Source of the DNA: Poteriospumella lacustris
Taxonomy: Eukaryota; Sar; Chrysophyceae; Chromulinales; Dinobryaceae
Direction of reading: 5' to 3'
Assembly: GCA_008000375.1 (NCBI GenBank)
Contig: SMOI01000105.1
Coordinates: 1-64,000, forward strand
DNA length: 64,000 nucleotides
Below, in pieces: positions 43,011-53,708 of this stretch; the stretch's first letter is position 1; each line of letters opens with the position of its first letter. Below the pieces are notes generated by a model. It made no database searches. It had not been told where the DNA came from and was given only the letters and a program-made list of their open reading frames with translations. A program made the translations under genes and the position numbers.

Positions 43011-44039
43011 TTAGTCCAACTCCAACCGCCAAACCTTGACATCGCCATCGTCGCTTACACTCACCAAAAGCTCGTTAGCACCTGGGGCAAAGAGAGGATT
43101 CCAACGCAAACAATTGATGTCCCCTGTGTGAGCTTCTTCGAATCGGTAAACGTTGTCGCCACTACCGACCAACCTTCCCAGCGAATCACCGCCAGGGCTA
43201 CCACCTTCGTATGGAACCAACGATATGCTGTTATCTCCTCCTCCTGTGGCTATTACTTGATGAACGATGTTCCAATCGATCGTATAGATAGGTTGATCAC
43301 GATGTACATCGCGAATCGTGCTTATTCGCTGCCAGTCGCGCTTCGGATCGACTGGAGATTCTGCTTTCCACAGGCACACGCTGCGGTCATCAGAACAGGT
43401 TACAATTTCCGTGCCCAGTCGATCAAACGCCAGTCCCCAGACAGTGCTCGTATGACCGATCAAGGTTCTAGCGCACCACCAATCGCCACCATCTTCAGCC
43501 CAGATCTTGATCGTGTCGTCGTAGCTGGTGGAAAACAGGATCGGCAGCTTTGGATGCCACAAAATGAATTTCACGTCTTGTGTATGCCCATCCAATACTC
43601 CAGCACATTCAAAGTCATTCGAATCTAATCTTTCCCAAACCCATATCTTTTTGTCGCGGCCACAGGTCGCAACGTATTGCCCATCGTTTGACCACGCCAC
43701 ACTCTTCACTTCGTTGTCATGACCTTCTAGGACTGCGATTCGGTCCCATTGGGACCATGATTTGTCTGTGCATTCCCATATGGCGATAGTTCCATCAAAT
43801 GATGCACTTGCAACCAGTTGCCCGTCGGGTGACCATTCGCATGACCGCACAGTCCGCGCTTGTCCATCGTCCAAGACAGCACTGCATACGTATCCCGATT
43901 GAGAAGAAGAAGAGCGCACCCAAATTCTCACGGTTCTATCCTCGGAGCATGTTGCTAATCGAGAACCATCTGGCGACCACGAGGCATGCCACACTCGTTC
44001 CTCATGACCTGACAGCGTGTACAACAACGACAACTTCAT
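43011..44039 (-). CDS. CIAO1: CIAO1/Cia1 WD40 protein of cytosolic Fe-S assembly
   Basis: Single exon, 342 residues, seven WD repeats: the first begins LSGHEERVWHASWSPDGSRL and the series includes LEGHDNEVKSVAWSNDGQ, LDGHTQDVKFILWHP and LIGHTSTVWGLAFD. Length and repeat wording match CIAO1, the WD40 subunit of the CIA targeting complex that passes Fe-S clusters to nuclear and cytosolic apoproteins. It converges on TrpRS (145 bp between stops). Confidence 0.92.
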   Translation of the reverse strand: MKLSLLYTLSGHEERVWHASWSPDGSRLATCSEDRTVRIWVRSSSSQSGYVCSAVLDDGQARTVRSCEWSPDGQLVASASFDGTIAIWECTDKSWSQWDRIAVLEGHDNEVKSVAWSNDGQYVATCGRDKKIWVWERLDSNDFECAGVLDGHTQDVKFILWHPKLPILFSTSYDDTIKIWAEDGGDWWCARTLIGHTSTVWGLAFDRLGTEIVTCSDDRSVCLWKAESPVDPKRDWQRISTIRDVHRDQPIYTIDWNIVHQVIATGGGDNSISLVPYEGGSPGGDSLGRLVGSGDNVYRFEEAHTGDINCLRWNPLFAPGANELLVSVSDDGDVKVWRLELD

Positions 44040-44708
44040 TGCACTTCAGCTATCCTTTCTTCCCAACGTTTTTCCTCACAATTATGCTGAAACCAATTAC
44101 CTGTCTCGTCAGAATGACTACAAACTGACCAAATGCCTGATGAGAAAAGAGCCAGCGAACAAGGAACAAGATGGCCACTCGTCGACAGAACAACGTACAT
44201 TTTGTTTCCGTACTATGTGTACTAGTTACTTGGATAAAGGGCGTTGAATAGTACTACAATAGACAACCGACTACAGTGGTCACAGTGGTATTAGCCGAAG
44301 TAAACGCGATGATATTCGAAGAAATAGGAGAAGTACTTTGTGTTTTCGTTATTCTTATTACAATCTTTGGTTCCTGTAGATCTCTTCCGCCCACCGAACA
44401 GTCCCTCTTGGCAATGCAAGCACCACTTTCTCCTAATTTAGTTACAGGTTCTTGCAATGACAAGACATCCTCTCATGCATCAGCACTAAAATCCAACTGT
44501 CGAAAACAACAATGACTTTAGAAGCTGATACTTGCGACTATGTTCTCCTCAGTGCAAGAACCTGTAACTAAATTATGTGAGCACATGCAGGATGGAATCA
44601 ATGGTCAAAACCGACATTCGATAAGTAGTTATTGTGGTTTATATATATAAGACACCAACTCCTCAATTTTGAAGGAGTTGCCGATATTTGAAGGAATGGG
44701 AAATGGAT
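44040..44708. other. Intergenic region with a 22-bp perfect inverted repeat
   Basis: No gene was recognised. It contains the inverted repeat described at 44435-44574 and a TATATATATA tract at about 44640. It is AT-rich compared with the flanking genes. Confidence 0.5.
44435..44574. repeat. 22-bp perfect inverted repeat, 96-bp loop
   Basis: Arms 44435-44456 and 44553-44574 are exact reverse complements (arm core TTAGTTACAGGTTCTTGCA). The loop shows no further symmetry. A transcript could form a stable stem-loop; it could also be the remains of a small transposable element. Confidence 0.85.
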
Positions 44709-45346
44709 TTAGTTCTGCATTTTGCCGTCAACTTTTCCGTAATCGCGAGTACCCTTTCCATGTCTTTGTTCCATCGCCTCGACGCCCGCACGGGTTTCGG
44801 AGAGAATACGCTGTCTTGCAGCCATTTTGCTGGTTGCCAATGCAATAGCCTTTTCTTTGTCTGCAGCCGGGGGCGCCAACAATTCGATTCCACGCTTGAT
44901 CTCGGCTTTGATAACTTCTCTTTGGGTGGCCTTGTGAGCGCGCATGCGCATCTTGAAGAACATCTCCTTTCGCTTTTCTTGGATTTCGACCACACGCTTC
45001 ATGGCGCGCAGGGTGGTTGCCATCAATTCACGGTTGTATTTCACTGGACGGTTACGACGCTTCTCGAATTCGAATGTGGAGTCGACTGTCATTTCTTTGC
45101 CGGCATTGCGACGGAATGCCTTGGTCCACTTCATCTTACGTGGGTTACGCTTCTTGATGAAGTTTCTGTGGCACTTGGATCTGCAAAAACTAAAAACCTA
45201 CAGCATTGACAGAGTGATTAATAACCCATCTCTTCTATCCATTCATTGTCATCAACACTTCTTACCTTGGAGTCATTGCGGACGAAAGTGATTCCATGTC
45301 CGGGATAGATTGGACTACTGCAAAAGTAACACACACCAATACGCAT
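44709..45346 (-). CDS. Ribosome biogenesis protein RLP24
   Basis: Exons 45346-45266 (27 codons) and 45197-44709 (189 residues in total); intron of 68 bp with GTAAGA donor. The N-terminus [18 protein letters not shown] carries the first zinc pair of eL24-type proteins (CxxC), and [18 protein letters not shown] after the junction gives the second (CxxxC). [18 protein letters not shown] and [17 protein letters not shown] distinguish RLP24 from ribosomal eL24. RLP24 occupies the eL24 site on pre-60S particles and is exchanged in the cytoplasm. The C-terminal half is a long charged helix. Confidence 0.92.
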
Positions 45347-45857
45347 TCTTCCAAACTAAACCAAAATAGAAACAGAAGTAGACGGAGGAAGAAAAGTATT
45401 GTACTCTTCGTGGTCCAGTGCGACCATTGCAACTCATTCAGTTGGACTAATAATCTCCAGTCTTGGAACCAGCCAAATTCCCACGACACCAGTCGGTCAC
45501 GGTCAAAAGGGGCTGGTCGCTGGTGTGTGTCTCAGGAGGCGTTTCGTTTTCTTGCACTCACTCTCTCCCATCTTCGTCGTGCGCGCAGCAGCTGCCAACG
45601 TTCAATCATCAAGGCCCGTTTGATTTGAGTTTGATTGACAGTCACTTATCCATCCTAGACAAGGTATTCGTCTGTGCTTAGTGAGGGAAGGAAAAGAATC
45701 GCAAAGAAAGTCCTTTGTTGCTACGTTGAATAGTTTCTTTAAAGTTTGGACAAGCAACGTTTCCGACCAGCAACAGTTCCGCTTTTAGGCTTTTGAAAAG
45801 ACAAACGTATCAGTTGATATGCGACTACTGTAGAGCAGAAGTATATATCACGATAGA

Positions 45858-48800
45858 ATGAACAGAATATTTCGAATATGGAGCAGGCAGAATCGTGTTG
45901 TTCCTGGAAGTGACCAGGTCTTAGCATCGTTTCCCCGACAAGAACTCAAGTCAACTTCCACGTGGATCCTGGCGATTGGCCTTATGTCTGCTGCAATATT
46001 GGATTTGCTACGCTCCAATTTGCAAATCAATCTTTTTGTGATTCTCGTGCTGGCTGCGTCGACGCATTTCTCTCATTTTCCATCGGGAAGCATTCGCACT
46101 CAATTGCTAATCGCGCTGTGTACCTTGGGCAGTTTTGGCTGGGATTTGTTCGTCTTGATCCGGCGCATTTCGTTGGGCAAAGGCATGTCTCGGGCCACGG
46201 TCATCACCATCCGCGTGTTCGCGGCACTGATGATGACGAGCAAGGCCATCGTCTTCTACGCCTTCCTTCGCCAGGTGGACGGTGCCCAACGTGTCCGCAA
46301 GTACTTGCACCGACGGTTCCGGCTGTTTCTCTTTCCGTTCGAACAACCCAAGCGTATCATGCGAGATGTCCGTGGACGCTACTTGGCACTGGCCTGGATC
46401 CACGTCGTCTCGCTGGTCATGTTCGTGACGCTGTGGGTGGTCCTCGTCTACGTCCTCGACTACAACATCTTCTTCCTCGACAGCTTCTCGTCGCAGTATC
46501 TCGCATGGTTTTTGGCGGGCAAGGCCGCCACGACATTGGCGTGTATCTTCGGGCTGTGGTACGACATCGACGTGTACCTGTGTCTCCTGCACTTCGGGTG
46601 CTGCGCCTTCACCATGCCCGCCATACGACGCTACATTCGACAGCGGCGAGCAGTGCTGGGTGGCTATCCGCTGGCGGTGTCGTTTTATCCGCTGCGGTTT
46701 TTCTTGTGGCAGCTGTTGAAAGGCGTCGATTTGATGGTTGGCGTGGGCCTGTGGGTCATCGTCGGGCTCAGCGCCAGCTCCCGTCGGGACACCGAGGCCT
46801 CGATGTACGCGTTCCTCGCCTCGCTGGGCTTCGTCTTGTGCGTGTCGGACATCTGGAGCGTCTTGATCATCGTGGGCATCCGCTGGCTGCTGTCGCGGTA
46901 CAAAATGCTGCAGAAACTGCCCGTCAGCTTGCGTGCGGCCATCCCCAGCGCACAGGCGAGTTTCTACAGCGACGACAGCGAGCTCGACGACTTCAACCTG
47001 CGCTGCCCCGTGCCCATCGCCGTTGACAAGGGCCGCCACCGGCAGCCGCCGTCGTCGTCGTCGTCGTCGTCGCAGAAAGCGAAACGGCAGCGGTTGTCGT
47101 CGGACCGCAGCGTCGTCGCGAATCTGAAACGCGACCCGATCGCGTTGTCCTCGCTGATGACCGCGTTCCTCTTCCCCGGGAGGTACCTGCAGGAAGACGG
47201 CGACGTCCACAGCGACAGCGGCAGCGGCAGCGACGACAGCGATGCCGTCCGCGATGACGACGACGGTGGCGGCGGCGGCGGCGGCGGTGACAGCGACGAG
47301 GACGCCGATTGGGACGAACAGTCGAAGCTCATCGCGCGGCGCATCGAAGACAAGGTCCAGTCGACGTGGTCGAAGTTCTCGCAGGCGTTGAAGCGCTACG
47401 GCAAGGGCGCCCAGCCCGCCGCGTCCATGCCGCGTGTGAAGAAGCCGCGGCACCGCAAACGGCGCGTCGCCATCGACCCGTTCGCACTGGACCACGTCGA
47501 GCACCAACGCGACGCCGACGACGCCACCGACGATGGTCGCTTCGACGCGTCGACGGTGACGAGCGGCGTCGACCTGACCGACGTCGACGTCGCCACGCTG
47601 CGGAAGAAACCCGTCGCGACACCGTCGCCCATGCGCCGCAGCGATGCCACCGACGGCGACGACGGCGACGACGACGAAGCGAAACTCGTCGACGGCGCCT
47701 TCGACGGCGACGTGTCGGTGCTGACGGACGACGCAGCCGCATCGCTCGTCAGCGCGCGGTCGACGCCGTCGCGTGCCACGACGACGAAACCGTCGTCCGC
47801 CACCGCCGCCGCCGCCGCCGCCGCCGAGCGCCTGCCGCTGGTGAAGTGGATCTCGTCGCCGTTCCGCGCGGCGATGGCGGCGAAGCCCAGTCGCGTGCTG
47901 CCGACGCTGATCCCCGATCGCCGAGCCGACGACCACGTGCCCGGCTGGGAAGACGACTACGACGCCGACAACGGCCCCGGCGCTGGCGCTGACGACCTCG
48001 ACGTGTCGCTGCAGGACGAGGACGAGCGACTCGGCACGACGCGGCGGCGACAAAAGGTCGCCCGCAGCGACAGCGACAACGACAGCGACACTGGCGGCGG
48101 TGTCGACGTGGAGAGGTCGTTCGAAGAGTTCGACGTGTTGGACCAGCGCTTGGACCGCGGCGGCGGCGGCGGCGGAGAGCTCCACGACGCGTACGCGCGG
48201 TCCAAACCCGACGGAGGCAGCGCCAGCAAGTTCGACGGGGCCAATCCGATGCACCGGTGGCGGGGCTCCTCCGCGACGAAGCGGACGCGGGTCACGGTCA
48301 ACGTCGCCGATCTGACGCCCCGCCGCGGCGACGGTGACGGCGACGGCGACGCCAGCAGCAGCGACAGTGGCAACGGTGGCGCTGGCGGCGGCGGTGGCAG
48401 CGGTCGACGTCGCGTGGCGAAGACGCTGCGCTTCGACGACGACGACGATGACGACGATCGCCCCGCGCGCACCGCACCGGCCACGACGAAGGGCTACCGC
48501 GTGTCCCAGCGAACGCAGCGCGTACAGCGCGTCGCGTCGATGCAAACGCGTGTCCAGCAGCGGCTGCTGTGTCCGACCGTCGACGTCTGGCGGCAGCGCT
48601 GGCAGCACTGGCGCTACCGCTGGCTGACGGCGTGTCCCGTGCCGCTCCGCGCGCAGCGGGTGCAGTTCGCGTGGCCCGACGAGGCCGCACCGCCGCCGAT
48701 GACGACGACGACGACGACGACGCTGGCGTCGGACCCGCCGACGAAGGCGACGCACTTCGACACGGCGGAGGAGGAGGCCGCCACGCGACAGGCGACCCAC

Positions 48801-49613
48801 CGGCGTCTGACGGCGCTGCGCGACAGCGTCTGCCACCTGCTGCAGCGCCACCCGCTGCGGTTTCAGCTGTGGGACGACGCACCCGCCGCAGCGGCGGGGT
48901 CGTTGGACCTGTCGCCGCGGAAGATTCTGGCGCAGACGCTGCTGGTGGACGACAGCGGCCGCCTCGGCGTCTGGATCGCCGACGACCACGACGACGGCGC
49001 AGGCGACGCGGCGCCGCCGTCGCGGTCGAAGACAGCGTCGTGGCTGTCGGCGCTGACCGGCGGCGGCGGCGGCGGCGCTGCTGGTGGCGTGGCAGCTGGC
49101 GGTCGCGGCAGCGGCGGCGGTAGCGCGTCGTACGTGCTGGTGCTGTGGGAGTTCACCGTCGCGTCGGTGTGGGCGAAGCAGACGCCGACGACCACAGCGG
49201 CCGCGGCCGCGGTGGACCACGTGGTGCGCGTGGCGACCGACTTCGTCGTCGAGATCCACTTGGCCGTCGACCCGTCGCTGCTGCTCGAGGCGACGCCCGA
49301 ACAGCGGCGGCTGTGGCGCGGCTACGAAGAGTTTTTGTTCCGCTCGTTCCACTGGGACACGCTGCCGCGCTACGCGGCCGTCGCCTCCGTCGCTGCCCCG
49401 ACGGCGGACGACGCCTCCTCTGCCGCGGCCGTCTCGTGGGCGACGTTTCACGTGGTGGCGCTGGACTACGCCGTGCTCAACGCGACGGCAACGACCGCGA
49501 CAGTTCGTCCGCGTCGAGCGGGCGCGCCGCCGAAGAGCGACGACAGCGGCGGCGGTGGCGCTGGACCGGCGCTGTCAGCGACGGAACTGGCCCAAGCGGC
49601 GCTGTTCGGGTGA
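45858..49613 (+). CDS. Large multi-pass membrane protein, unknown function
   Basis: Single exon, 1251 residues. The first ~370 residues contain about eight hydrophobic segments, for example WILAIGLMSAAILDLL, INLFVILVLAAS, WIHVVSLVMFVTLWVVLV and GVDLMVGVGLWVIVGL. The middle (~380-860) is low in complexity with long Asp/Ser/Gly runs and basic patches. The last ~380 residues look folded: TVDVWRQRWQHWRYRWL, LRFQLWDD, VLVLWEFTVASVWAKQ, YEEFLFRSFHWDTLP and a possible beta-sandwich pattern. No known transporter or receptor family was recognised. Codon third positions are extremely GC-rich. It converges on the F-box/DUSP gene. Confidence 0.8.
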   Translation: MNRIFRIWSRQNRVVPGSDQVLASFPRQELKSTSTWILAIGLMSAAILDLLRSNLQINLFVILVLAASTHFSHFPSGSIRTQLLIALCTLGSFGWDLFVLIRRISLGKGMSRATVITIRVFAALMMTSKAIVFYAFLRQVDGAQRVRKYLHRRFRLFLFPFEQPKRIMRDVRGRYLALAWIHVVSLVMFVTLWVVLVYVLDYNIFFLDSFSSQYLAWFLAGKAATTLACIFGLWYDIDVYLCLLHFGCCAFTMPAIRRYIRQRRAVLGGYPLAVSFYPLRFFLWQLLKGVDLMVGVGLWVIVGLSASSRRDTEASMYAFLASLGFVLCVSDIWSVLIIVGIRWLLSRYKMLQKLPVSLRAAIPSAQASFYSDDSELDDFNLRCPVPIAVDKGRHRQPPSSSSSSSQKAKRQRLSSDRSVVANLKRDPIALSSLMTAFLFPGRYLQEDGDVHSDSGSGSDDSDAVRDDDDGGGGGGGGDSDEDADWDEQSKLIARRIEDKVQSTWSKFSQALKRYGKGAQPAASMPRVKKPRHRKRRVAIDPFALDHVEHQRDADDATDDGRFDASTVTSGVDLTDVDVATLRKKPVATPSPMRRSDATDGDDGDDDEAKLVDGAFDGDVSVLTDDAAASLVSARSTPSRATTTKPSSATAAAAAAAERLPLVKWISSPFRAAMAAKPSRVLPTLIPDRRADDHVPGWEDDYDADNGPGAGADDLDVSLQDEDERLGTTRRRQKVARSDSDNDSDTGGGVDVERSFEEFDVLDQRLDRGGGGGGELHDAYARSKPDGGSASKFDGANPMHRWRGSSATKRTRVTVNVADLTPRRGDGDGDGDASSSDSGNGGAGGGGGSGRRRVAKTLRFDDDDDDDDRPARTAPATTKGYRVSQRTQRVQRVASMQTRVQQRLLCPTVDVWRQRWQHWRYRWLTACPVPLRAQRVQFAWPDEAAPPPMTTTTTTTLASDPPTKATHFDTAEEEAATRQATHRRLTALRDSVCHLLQRHPLRFQLWDDAPAAAAGSLDLSPRKILAQTLLVDDSGRLGVWIADDHDDGAGDAAPPSRSKTASWLSALTGGGGGGAAGGVAAGGRGSGGGSASYVLVLWEFTVASVWAKQTPTTTAAAAAVDHVVRVATDFVVEIHLAVDPSLLLEATPEQRRLWRGYEEFLFRSFHWDTLPRYAAVASVAAPTADDASSAAAVSWATFHVVALDYAVLNATATTATVRPRRAGAPPKSDDSGGGGAGPALSATELAQAALFG

Positions 49614-49873
49614 GACCGACGGCCTCGTGTCAGTGGCAGTGGACGGTGGCTGGTTACTTGGCTTACAACGCGACACACAACCGGCGGCAGGCGACACGGC
49701 CGCGTCTACGCCACAGCGACAGCGACGCTGTGTGACAGGCGGCGGCGGCCTGCCCTGCGGGCCCTGGGCCCTGGGCCCTGGGGGTTGCCTGCGAAGGAGG
49801 GGGCCGGAGAGGGGCGCTCGGCGAGAGAGAGAGAGAGGTGGTCCACGGTGGCGGGCGGCAACGGCGGCGTCGT

Positions 49874-51776
49874 TCAGCGCAGGCGAAGACGCGCGTCGGC
49901 CTCGCGGTAGGCGTCGACGGGGTCGCAGACGTGGCACACCGGGATGTTCCAGCGGACGCTGCTGGCGGTGGCGGCGGACGCGGCCGTGATGGTGAAGGAC
50001 ACGCTGAAGTCGCCCGTGCGAGGCGACGTGGCGTCGCGTGGGCTGCCGGCCAACGCGTCGTTGCGGCTCGCGAACAGTCGCGTCGGCGACGGCGACGCCG
50101 CCGCTGCCCCCGACGCCGCCGCAGCACCGCCGATCATCGCCGATCGCGACACGTCCTGCAGCGTCTCCCACTCCTCCAGCGTCACCAGCTCGACGACCTC
50201 GCCGACGTAGTCGCCCAGGCCGCTCAACAGGCCGCGCTTGATGCCCACGAGGTAGTCCTCCACGTGCGACGGCACCATCAGATGGCCGTGTCGCACGCAG
50301 AGCAACCGCGTGCACTCCATCGCCGGCGAGGCCGTCGGCGGCTGCGCCAGACTCGTGTCGCGCAGGTAGCGCCGCCACTGCTTCAGCCAGTCGCGCGGCA
50401 GCAGGAAGTACTGCCCCGGCGACAGCGGGTACGCGAAGTCGGTCAGCGCCGACATGACGGCGGCCGTGTGCTGGTGCTCGCCGCTGTCGCCCTCGAGAGG
50501 GGCGGCGGGAGGAGCAGCGGCGGAGAAGGACGCTGACCAGGACGACGGTGCCGAGGCGAGCGGGCTCTCCGCGCGGCTGCCGGCGGCGGTGGTCGTCGTG
50601 CCGGAGGCGGACAGCTGCCCGCCGCCCGCCGCGATGCCAGCGGCTCCCACCGCCGCCGTCTGCGGCTCCAGTGACAGTGATGCGGGCGTGGCGCCGCCGA
50701 GCAGTGCCGACGAAGGCAGCAGCATGGGCTCCCACTGCACGTTGCCGTCCTCGTCGGCGTCCTCGACGAGGTACCAGTGGTGGGCAGCCGACAGCCGCTC
50801 GGTGGGCACGCCCTGTTTGCTGCGCTGGCACAGCGCCTGCAGCCCCGCCGGACACCACTGTGCTCGTCGCTGCTGTAGCGTGGATTCTCTCTTCTCCATC
50901 GCCTGCAGCTTCGCCTCGTCGCTCATCGAAAGACACACGGCGCACTCGCTGACGTGGGCGACGGGGTAGCTCGGCCCCTGCGGATAGTACTGCCGCAGCA
51001 GCCGCCAGGCTTTGCCACTGATCGCGCGTCGTTTGGCGGTAGGCACCTTATGCGACGAGAGCCCGTTGTGGGCGCAGACCAACTCGGCGTTGACGTTGAG
51101 CCAGGGCGGCAGCGCGTCCGAGCCGCGTCGCCGACGGATCTTGTTGCCCTTGCGCTTCGACGCCGACGAGGCGGGGCCAACCATCGGCGAGTTCTCGCCG
51201 CTCCCAGGATAGCGACCTCTGCCCTTCGATAGAGGCGTCTTCAGCACCTGGGAAGCGGTTGGTAAGCCGTCCGATGGCTTCGCCGCGGCGGTGGCCGCCG
51301 CAGCAATTTCAGCCGACGCCAATGCAGATTCGACGATATCCTCCAACGGCGTCGATTCGAAGAACTTCTTCGCATTGGACACCCACGCGGAGCTGATCCA
51401 GTAGCCTGTTTGTTGAGCAGTACGTTAGTAACGGTAACGAAGCATCTGTGCACACGTGACGAGGGGTGTCCCGACCTTTGCCAGCCAACGGCTGTGGATA
51501 GGCAAGCGCGGAGAGAATATTCGCCACTTCAAAGGCGTAGAGACTTTCCGGGCGGGGTAGCGTCTTGGCAACCAGAATACGCTGCAGAATTCTCTTGTGC
51601 GTCGATGAAGTCGCCAGTGGCAACAATGGCTCGGGCCGAAGAATCATTCGACGAATCGACGTGCCGATACGATAATGGCTGAAAATCTGCTTGTTTGTCT
51701 CGCAGAGGGCAGCTAAGTCGGCTGCCCGAAGAAACATGAGGATTTCAATGACGACTTCGTCACAGAGCTTGTCCAT
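49874..51776 (-). CDS. F-box protein with DUSP-like domain
   Basis: Exons 51776-51476 and 51405-49874 (610 residues; intron 70 bp with a non-canonical-looking GTCGGG donor). The N-terminus is an F-box: LCDEVVIEILMFLRAADLAALCETNK. Across the splice junction comes GYWISSAWVSNAKKFFE. Later WLNVNAELVCAHNGLS and SECAVCL give Cys/His patches, and FLLPRDWLKQWRRYLRD, RLLCVRHGHLMVP and VTLEEWETLQD resemble the DUSP domain of USP48-type deubiquitinases. There is no catalytic USP core. An SCF substrate adaptor is the likely role. A start at 51881 adds 35 residues. A Ser/Ala-rich linker separates the parts. Confidence 0.75.
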
Positions 51777-53100
51777 CGTCGCAGAATGGCTGTGGGGTGT
51801 CGAGGAAGAAATGGCTGACGGACGACGACGAAGAAAAGGAAGCGTTTTTGGAAGGCTCCCAATCAAAGTTAAACGCTTCACGAGTATTTTCTGGTCCCGG
51901 TATGGTTGGAATTACCGGGATAATCTGATGGTGAGACTGCCAGGAATCGCACACGGTTTGAACAACACCAGTCAATTTACGCGTTGTGGTATTCTTACAA
52001 CGGGTGCACCAGTTGCTATGATTGTTTTCAATTGTGAATGACTGCTAGGGGGTTGGTGAAGGCTCCCCTGCGATAAGGAGATGGAATATTCCTGTCTTTT
52101 CTGCACGTCGTCTCTGTCCGTTAGGAACCTCGCGCACACAGCCGACGCAGCAGATTCGAATGATGACGGCGGTTTCAACTTTGAAGGGGGGGGGGCGTGT
52201 GGCGTGAGTAGCATTGTCTTACGCTATTTTGGCGTAGCGCTTTCGTGCACGAGTGTTAGCGCGGAGGGGTGTTGTGAAGCTATTGCATGACATGCTCTAC
52301 TCAGTCTTTTCTTATTCACTATGCGACGGACGGCAAATGACGATGGACTTTCCATTTGTGACACTCCGCTCAACGTTGGCTACTGAGCATCATAAATCTC
52401 CTGAATGTTGGCCACGACCGTCAAGAATGCCTCTACATGGTGAAACTCTTTCACATGGCCGGTATTCATGAGTGGCTGAGCGAACACTTAACAGGGGATG
52501 AAGCCCGCTTCCAGACAGAGACTGATCAGTGATCCACAGATAAACGCCGCGAGACCTTGAATAGACGCTACGAAACCTTGTAAAACTCTTGTCGCTTCAA
52601 TATCGCCGTCGTCTTTGGAAACTTCTCATCGTAAGAAGAAAGTTGATGATTATAAATCAGCCACTTCCCAAGCGTACTTTTCGATGACCATGACCATGAC
52701 CGTGACCGTGACCAAAAGCCGATAACCATTGGTCCCTGTCGCTGTCCCTGTCTTGTTGGCATCCAGTACACGTGTGAGCTACATGAAATCGGCATGGCTC
52801 ACTGTGTCATCGGACTGAGTGATGTCTGTCTTTGCTGCCGTGCATACAGGAATAGCGTTTCTTACTGATCTGGAATACTGCCGATGTGTCGACGCCGCGC
52901 CATCACTGGGTATTAGTTGTGCAGACGACTTAAAAAGCTCCGATATGAACTAGCCTTCTACAATGAGTCTGCGACAGGGTTTCTGCCTTACTTTGCGACT
53001 GCGCGGTCAGTTGTGAGAGGTGGGGTTCCTCTTTCCTTAATGCCCAGTCAACATTCGAATAGAAGAGGTCACCAAGTAAAACGAGTCTCCGATTATCAAA

Positions 53101-53360
53101 AGATGAAAAGAAAAGAGGGCCGGGCTTCTCGCACAGGCTTGCTTGTCTTCAAACAGGTAGGTAAGTTGTTTTTGTTTCGCTGTATCAAGCCTGTCGGTGG
53201 AATCTCAGGAAAAAGTATAAAGGACTCGTGGGAACACTGCGAAGGTGTTAAAAAAAGAAGGCGGAGCTTCTCTTGCAGGCTTGAGTGCTTGTGGAACCCT
53301 CGGTTTGTTTGTTTGTTTCGCTGTGTCAAGCCTGTCGGAGGATCAACAGGATTCTTTAGC
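53101..53360 (+). repeat. Tandem pair of the short dispersed repeat (third locus)
   Basis: Units are about 53101-53236 and 53249-53360. The second has GAAGGCGGAGCTTCTCT, CAGGCTTGA, TTTGTTTGTTTGTTTCGC, then TCAAGCCTGTCGGAGGA; the first is more diverged (GGGCTTCTCGCACAGGCTTG and TATCAAGCCTGTCGG). The first ends in GTGGGAAC like the copies at the CCT7 palindrome. Order and spacing match those pairs, in a region otherwise unrelated to CCT7. Confidence 0.72.
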
Positions 53361-53431
53361 AAGGCAGCGTGCAGCTTGCGTGTGGGAGGAGCAGCAGCAG
53401 CAGCAGTGTGAGTCATCGCCATCGCCATCGT

Positions 53432-53533
<102 letters not shown>

Positions 53534-53708
53534 TGTGTTGTGGGTGGTCAGCCAGCCCCCTCCCTTCTTCATCTTCTTCTTGTCGTCGAATTGTCATTCT
53601 ACCTCCGATACTATGCACTGAACACCCGTACCGAGGCAAAGTACAACGATATACAGAGTCGAAGATTGAGAGAACTGCCTCGTTGTTCTGGCGGACCAAA
53701 GAGATGCG

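Noticed and set aside
45296-45330. An additional intron in the first exon of RLP24 with acceptor TTTTGCAG
   Set aside because: Reading straight through gives [18 protein letters not shown], which matches the family, and the implied intron would be only about 24 bp.
46107-49451. A long minus-strand open frame opposite the membrane protein
   Set aside because: Composition artefact of extreme third-position GC; the plus frame has membrane segments and a sensible start.
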